Below are positions 13,063-16,809 of a stretch of 16,809 bases of DNA, one piece after another. Position numbers and translations under genes: made by a program. How positions within the stretch are numbered: the stretch's first letter is position 1; every line of letters starts with the position of its first letter. The notes beneath the pieces were generated by a model. That model searched no databases, was not told the DNA's origin, and saw nothing but the letters and a program-made list of their open reading frames with translations. Source of the stretch: an uncultured Bacteroidales bacterium (GTDB taxonomy: Bacteria > Bacteroidota > Bacteroidia > Bacteroidales > Muribaculaceae); assembly GCA_900554845.1 (NCBI GenBank), contig USIY01000026.1, positions 1 through 16,809 on the forward strand, in the 5' to 3' direction.

Positions 13063-14910
13063 ATGAAAGAACTATTCGGATTCCTGAAGCGATACGCAAG
13101 CCCGTATACCGGCAATATTATACTCAGCGTCGTCTTTAATCTGCTGACGGCATTTTTCACACTCTTCTCCTTCGCGTTCATCATACCCATTCTGCAGATG
13201 CTCTTCGGCATAAGCACCGCCGAATATAATTTTATGGAATGGGGATCGGCATCGTTCAAGGATGTGGTGATAAACAATTTCTATTACTACGTCTCCACGA
13301 TGATCACGGACTACGGAGCGTCGGCCACGCTGGCGCTTCTGGGATTGATTCTGGTAGTGATGACTCTGCTGAAAGTGCTGACGGCCTATTTCTCGGAATA
13401 TTTCACGATCCCGATGCAGAACGGCGTTGTGCGTGACATACGCCGCGAAATGTACGACAAAATCCTGACGCTTCCTGTAGGCTTTTTCACCAACGAACGC
13501 AAAGGCGACATCATGGCCCGGCTTTCCGGCGACGTACAGGAGGTGCAGAATTCTGTGATGGCCTCGCTGTTCTCGTTGGTGAAGTTCCCCATAATGATAA
13601 TAGCGTGTCTCGGAATGATGATATTCATCAGCTGGAAGCTCACCATTTTTGTCTTCATCATGCTGCCGATAGTGGGAGGAGTGATGGGTGCCGTGGGCAA
13701 GAAGCTGAAAGCCAAGTCTCTGTCCGCTCAGCAGAAGTGGGGCGACATTCTGAGCAACGCCGAGGAAACAATCGGCGGACTGCGCGTGATCAAGGCATTC
13801 AACGCCGAGAAATACATGGAGCGCCATTTCGACGAGCAGACGGAGGATTTTTATAAAATCAACAATGCCGTGAACCGCCGTACCGCGCTGGCGCATCCCA
13901 TGAGCGAGTTTCTCGGCACAATGGCCGTGGCAATCATCCTGTGGTTCGGAGGATCGCTGATATTGTCCGGAAACTCCGACATCGACGCGGCCTCGTTCAT
14001 CTATTACATGGTGATGTTCTATTCAATCATAAATCCCGCCAAGGAACTCAGCAAGGTGTCCTACACCATCCGCAAGGGTATGGGAGCCAAGGAAAGGATA
14101 GACATGATTCTGGACGCTCAGAATCCCATTCAGGATCCGGAGCATCCTCAGCCGAGCCAGGACCGCACCAAACCGGCGAGCGTCAATTTCCGCGAACTTT
14201 CTTTCAGATACAATACCGATGATCCTGACTCACGCGAGATACTGAAGGACATAAATCTGGAGGTGAAGCCGGGACAGACCGTGGCTATCGTGGGAGAATC
14301 CGGGTCCGGCAAGTCCACTCTTGTGGATCTGATTCCCCGCCTTTGGGACGTGGAGAGCGGTGCGGTGGAAGTCAACGGCATTAACGTCAAGGACCTTCGT
14401 GTGCACGACCTCCGCGACCTGATGGGCAATGTGAATCAGGAGGCGATACTATTCAACGACACAATCTACAACAACATAGCTTTCGGCTGCGAGAACGCCA
14501 CTCCGGCACAGGTGGAGGAAGCCGCCCGGATCGCCAACGCCCATGATTTCATAATGGAGACCGAGAAGGGTTACGCCACCATGATCGGCGACCGTGGATG
14601 CCGACTTTCCGGCGGACAGCGACAACGGCTTTCCATAGCACGCGCTATCCTTCGCGACCCCGCCATTCTGATTCTGGACGAGGCTACTTCGGCGCTCGAC
14701 ACCGAATCGGAACGTCTTGTGCAGGACGCTTTGGAGAAGCTGATGAAAGGACGTACCACGATAGTCATAGCCCATCGCCTCTCCACAATAGTCAACGCCG
14801 ACAAGATTTGTGTGTTGCACAGAGGAGAAATAGTGGAGAGCGGCACCCATGCCGAACTCATCGCGAAAGGGGGCCATTACAAGCGTCTTGTGGACATGCA
14901 GCATCTTTGA
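13063..14910 (+). CDS. msbA: MsbA-like ABC exporter (fused membrane and ATPase domains)
   Basis: A 615-residue half-transporter working as a homodimer in the inner membrane. Six helices occupy about 1-330 (first helix near GNIILSVVFNLLTAFFTLFS). Intracellular coupling segments include RREMYDKILTLPVGFF and GDIMARLSGDVQEVQNSV. The nucleotide-binding domain starts near 375 and contains Walker A GESGSGKST (411-419), signature LSGGQRQRLS (515-524), Walker B ILILDEATSALD with catalytic Glu540, and switch His571 in IVIAHRLST. All ATPase motifs are intact. The nearest functional models are MsbA-type lipid A flippases, and placement directly after an LpxL-type acyltransferase supports that, but Bacteroidales carry several similar exporters, so the lipid A role is inferred. 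It has its own predicted promoter. Confidence 0.85.
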   Translation: MKELFGFLKRYASPYTGNIILSVVFNLLTAFFTLFSFAFIIPILQMLFGISTAEYNFMEWGSASFKDVVINNFYYYVSTMITDYGASATLALLGLILVVMTLLKVLTAYFSEYFTIPMQNGVVRDIRREMYDKILTLPVGFFTNERKGDIMARLSGDVQEVQNSVMASLFSLVKFPIMIIACLGMMIFISWKLTIFVFIMLPIVGGVMGAVGKKLKAKSLSAQQKWGDILSNAEETIGGLRVIKAFNAEKYMERHFDEQTEDFYKINNAVNRRTALAHPMSEFLGTMAVAIILWFGGSLILSGNSDIDAASFIYYMVMFYSIINPAKELSKVSYTIRKGMGAKERIDMILDAQNPIQDPEHPQPSQDRTKPASVNFRELSFRYNTDDPDSREILKDINLEVKPGQTVAIVGESGSGKSTLVDLIPRLWDVESGAVEVNGINVKDLRVHDLRDLMGNVNQEAILFNDTIYNNIAFGCENATPAQVEEAARIANAHDFIMETEKGYATMIGDRGCRLSGGQRQRLSIARAILRDPAILILDEATSALDTESERLVQDALEKLMKGRTTIVIAHRLSTIVNADKICVLHRGEIVESGTHAELIAKGGHYKRLVDMQHL

Positions 14911-15008
14911 AAGGAAAATATAGTGTCGAATCAAACGTTTTATATTAAACAACTTCCAAACGATTTGAATTCGGACATATAATTTGAGCGGAGCGGGGAA
15001 AATAAATA

Positions 15009-15053
15009 ATGCATTGTGCCGGGGCCTTATGGGTCTGGCTGTTTTCGTCATGA
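15009..15053 (+). other. Possible 14-codon upstream ORF overlapping the porW start
   Basis: ATG at 15009 follows the purine-rich stretch GGAGCGGGGAAAA, the best ribosome-binding-like sequence in this gap, but opens a frame of only 14 codons (MHCAGALWVWLFSS) ending at TGA 15051-15053. It is in a different frame from the lipoprotein gene and covers its presumed start at 15029; its stop overlaps an in-frame ATG at 15050 of the lipoprotein frame (ATGA). It may be a leader ORF, chance, or a sign of a frameshift in the signal-peptide region. Confidence 0.3.
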
Positions 15054-16809
15054 TCGCCGTGTTGACTGGCTGCAGCCCCAAAAAGAACACACCAGCGTCG
15101 CGCAACTGGCAGGCGTTCACCACCCGCTACAACGTCTACTATAACGGCAAGACCCATTACGACGAGCAACTGAAGGCTATGCTCGACGGCTATCAGGACG
15201 ATTACTCTCAGCTTGTGAAGGTGCATCCGGCCGAGGCCCGCAACGACAAGAAGGCGCCCCAGCCTTCAGGGGATTTCAAGCGCACTATCGAGAAGATGCA
15301 GAAGTCCATACAGCTTCACTCCATCAAGAAGAAACCCCGGAAGAAAACCGGATCGGCTAAGGAGAAGGCTTTCCGGGCGCGCGAGGAGTTCAATCCCTTT
15401 CTACACAATTCATGGCTCACCATGGGAAAAGGGCAGTACATGAACGGAGATTTTCTGGGCGCCGCGTCAACTTTTTTCTATATCTCCAAACATTTCACAT
15501 GGTTGCCGAAGACCGTGACCGAGGCGCGTCTCTGGATGGCGCTGAGTTATCTTGCCATGGACTGGGATTACGAAGCCGAGAACGCATTGCATCCCGTGAA
15601 GGAGAAGGATCTTGTCAACAACGAACTGCGCAACCTGTACAATCTGGCCTACGCCGATTATTACCTTCACACCAAGAATTGGGAGAAGGCGGTGAAGCCT
15701 CTGGAATACGCGGCCAGACACGCGAAGGGATCGCAGAAAAACCGTCTGTGGTTCCTGTTGGGACAGACTTACACGCAGCTCGGCAAAAAGAAAGACGCTT
15801 ACAATGCCTTCAAGAAAGCGGGGTCGGGAGCCGCGACCGATTACCGTACCAAATTCAACGCCCGCATCAAGCAGAGCGAGGTGTTCCAGGGCACCAACAT
15901 CAAGAAAGAGGTGCGCGCTCTGCGCAACATGACACACTATGCCCGCAACACAGAATTTCTGGACCAGATTTATTACGCCATCGGAAATCTCTATATAAGC
16001 CGCAAAGATACCGCGGAAGCGATGAAGAACTACCGTTTGGCTGTAGAGAAATCCACGCGCAACGGCATCGACAAGGCGCTGGCCCAGCTGGCGCTCGGCA
16101 ACCTCTATTTCTTACAGGGCGATTATGTGAAGGCTCAGCCCTGTTATTCGGAAGCGGTGCCCCAGTTGCCGGAGACGTATCCGGACTACAAGATGCTGAA
16201 GAAACGCAGTGACGTCCTTGACGAGCTGGCTACATATGCCGGCAATGTCCATCTGCAGGATTCCTTGCTGACACTTTCAAAAATGACTCCCGGGGAACAG
16301 CGGAAAGCCTGCCAGAAACTTGTGGATGAGCTCATAGAGAGAGAAAAGAAGGAGGCCGAGGAGGAGGCGCGCGAGGAATATCTCGCCAACCAGCAGGGAG
16401 CCGACGACAACATCAAGCGCAACGACGCCCCGGCCAACACTATGATCAACAACGGCGACAAGTCATGGTACTTCTACAACAGCATGACCAAAAATCAGGG
16501 AAAGACCGAGTTCCAGCGCCGTTGGGGCGCACGTAAGAACGAGGACGACTGGCGCCGTCGCAATAAATCGGTGTTCAGCCTTGATGAGGAGTCGGGCGAC
16601 GATGAATCCGACAACGAAGGGGACGGTCTTCCCAACGACACTACTTCGATGTCGCCGGAAGAGAAGGAAGCGGCAAAAAAACAGCTGGACGCTGCCGCCG
16701 ACCCGCATAATGTGGAGTATTATCTCGCGCAGATTCCCAAGACTCCTGAGGAAATTCAGACTTGTCATGATGTGATTCAGGAAGGATTGTACAATATGGG
16801 TATCATCCT
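15029..16809 (+). CDS. porW: PorW/SprE-like TPR lipoprotein (runs off the right edge)
   Basis: The frame is open from the signal peptide to the window end (593 residues visible). MGLAVFVMIAVLTGCS gives a lipobox LTGC, with the lipidated Cys at residue 15. SPKKNTPASRNWQAFTTRY, then NVYYNGKTHYDEQLKAML, is the characteristic start of the PorW/SprE family, a lipoprotein of type IX secretion and gliding machinery. TPR-like helical repeats follow (for example YNLAYADYYLHTKNWEKAV and LAQLALGNLYFLQGDYVKA). A Glu/Lys-rich coiled segment (EREKKEAEEEAREE) and an acidic linker (DEESGDDESDNEGDG) come later. The start is uncertain: from ATG 15029 the signal peptide has no positive charge, whereas in-frame TTG at 15014 or 14984 would add Arg or Lys+Arg. 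The 118-nt gap after the msbA-like gene has a TATAAT-like sequence near 14977 but no exact TAnnTTTG. Whether this strain has a functional type IX system cannot be seen. Confidence 0.78.
   Translation, partial: MGLAVFVMIAVLTGCSPKKNTPASRNWQAFTTRYNVYYNGKTHYDEQLKAMLDGYQDDYSQLVKVHPAEARNDKKAPQPSGDFKRTIEKMQKSIQLHSIKKKPRKKTGSAKEKAFRAREEFNPFLHNSWLTMGKGQYMNGDFLGAASTFFYISKHFTWLPKTVTEARLWMALSYLAMDWDYEAENALHPVKEKDLVNNELRNLYNLAYADYYLHTKNWEKAVKPLEYAARHAKGSQKNRLWFLLGQTYTQLGKKKDAYNAFKKAGSGAATDYRTKFNARIKQSEVFQGTNIKKEVRALRNMTHYARNTEFLDQIYYAIGNLYISRKDTAEAMKNYRLAVEKSTRNGIDKALAQLALGNLYFLQGDYVKAQPCYSEAVPQLPETYPDYKMLKKRSDVLDELATYAGNVHLQDSLLTLSKMTPGEQRKACQKLVDELIEREKKEAEEEAREEYLANQQGADDNIKRNDAPANTMINNGDKSWYFYNSMTKNQGKTEFQRRWGARKNEDDWRRRNKSVFSLDEESGDDESDNEGDGLPNDTTSMSPEEKEAAKKQLDAAADPHNVEYYLAQIPKTPEEIQTCHDVIQEGLYNMGII

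Noticed and set aside
13072..13896. 274-codon minus-strand frame opposite the msbA-like gene
   Set aside because: It lies fully inside the membrane domain of a well-supported ABC exporter and its composition (His, Gln, Arg, Tyr) is that of a shadow.
14926..14974. Imperfect inverted repeat CGAATCAAACG / CGATTTGAATTCG after the msbA-like gene as a terminator
   Set aside because: The pairing needs three single-base bulges, the loop is over 20 nt and no T-run follows, so it is too weak to call.
15412..16212. 266-codon plus-strand frame within the PorW-like gene
   Set aside because: It is an alternative frame of the lipoprotein gene; the lipoprotein frame has a lipobox, family signature and TPR-like repeats and stays open to the window edge.

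Overview
The window looks like chromosomal DNA of a Bacteroidales bacterium. Three promoters fit the Bacteroidetes pattern TTTG-N19/20-TAnnTTTG. Most starts lack a clear Shine-Dalgarno sequence. The gene set (a family 115 alpha-glucuronidase, a PorW/SprE-type TPR lipoprotein, a TolC/HlyD/ABC-2 operon) is typical of gut Bacteroidales. The moderate, roughly balanced GC content would suit a Muribaculaceae-like genome, but genus cannot be settled from this window. I see no phage, insertion sequence, CRISPR array or other sign of recent transfer.

Layout. (1) 1-3041, minus strand: a two-gene glucuronate unit. A secreted GH115 alpha-glucuronidase is followed by a hexuronate-type MFS carrier that runs off the left edge; a promoter lies just upstream of the hydrolase. 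(2) 3150-3368, minus strand: a complete tRNA-Arg(UCU) transcription unit with promoter, hairpin-rich leader, tRNA and intrinsic terminator. (3) 3430-5300, plus strand: ridA, then a Bcr/CflA-type drug MFS transporter whose start codon sits at the foot of an 18-bp RNA hairpin. (4) 5293-6651, minus strand: a MATE efflux pump, convergent with the MFS gene and overlapping it by 8 bp. (5) 6920-12967, plus strand: a tightly packed five-gene operon: TolC-type outer membrane channel, HlyD/EmrA-type adaptor, two paralogous ABC-2 permeases, and an LpxL/HtrB-type lipid acyltransferase overlapping the last permease. No ABC ATPase is encoded in the operon. (6) 13063-14910: an MsbA-like ABC exporter with its own promoter, which is bracketed by an 11-bp inverted repeat. 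(7) From about 15029 to the right edge: a PorW/SprE-like TPR lipoprotein, cut by the window end, with an ambiguous start.

How the genes fit together. The left unit would release (4-O-methyl-)glucuronic acid from xylan side chains and import it. The right 10 kb is devoted to the envelope: small-molecule efflux (MFS, MATE), a tripartite trans-envelope exporter, lipid acylation, lipid flipping (MsbA-like) and a type IX secretion/gliding-type lipoprotein. The points most worth a second look are the ATPase-less ABC-2 exporter coupled to an acyltransferase, the long hairpin over the MFS start codon, and the alternative hairpins around the msbA-like promoter.
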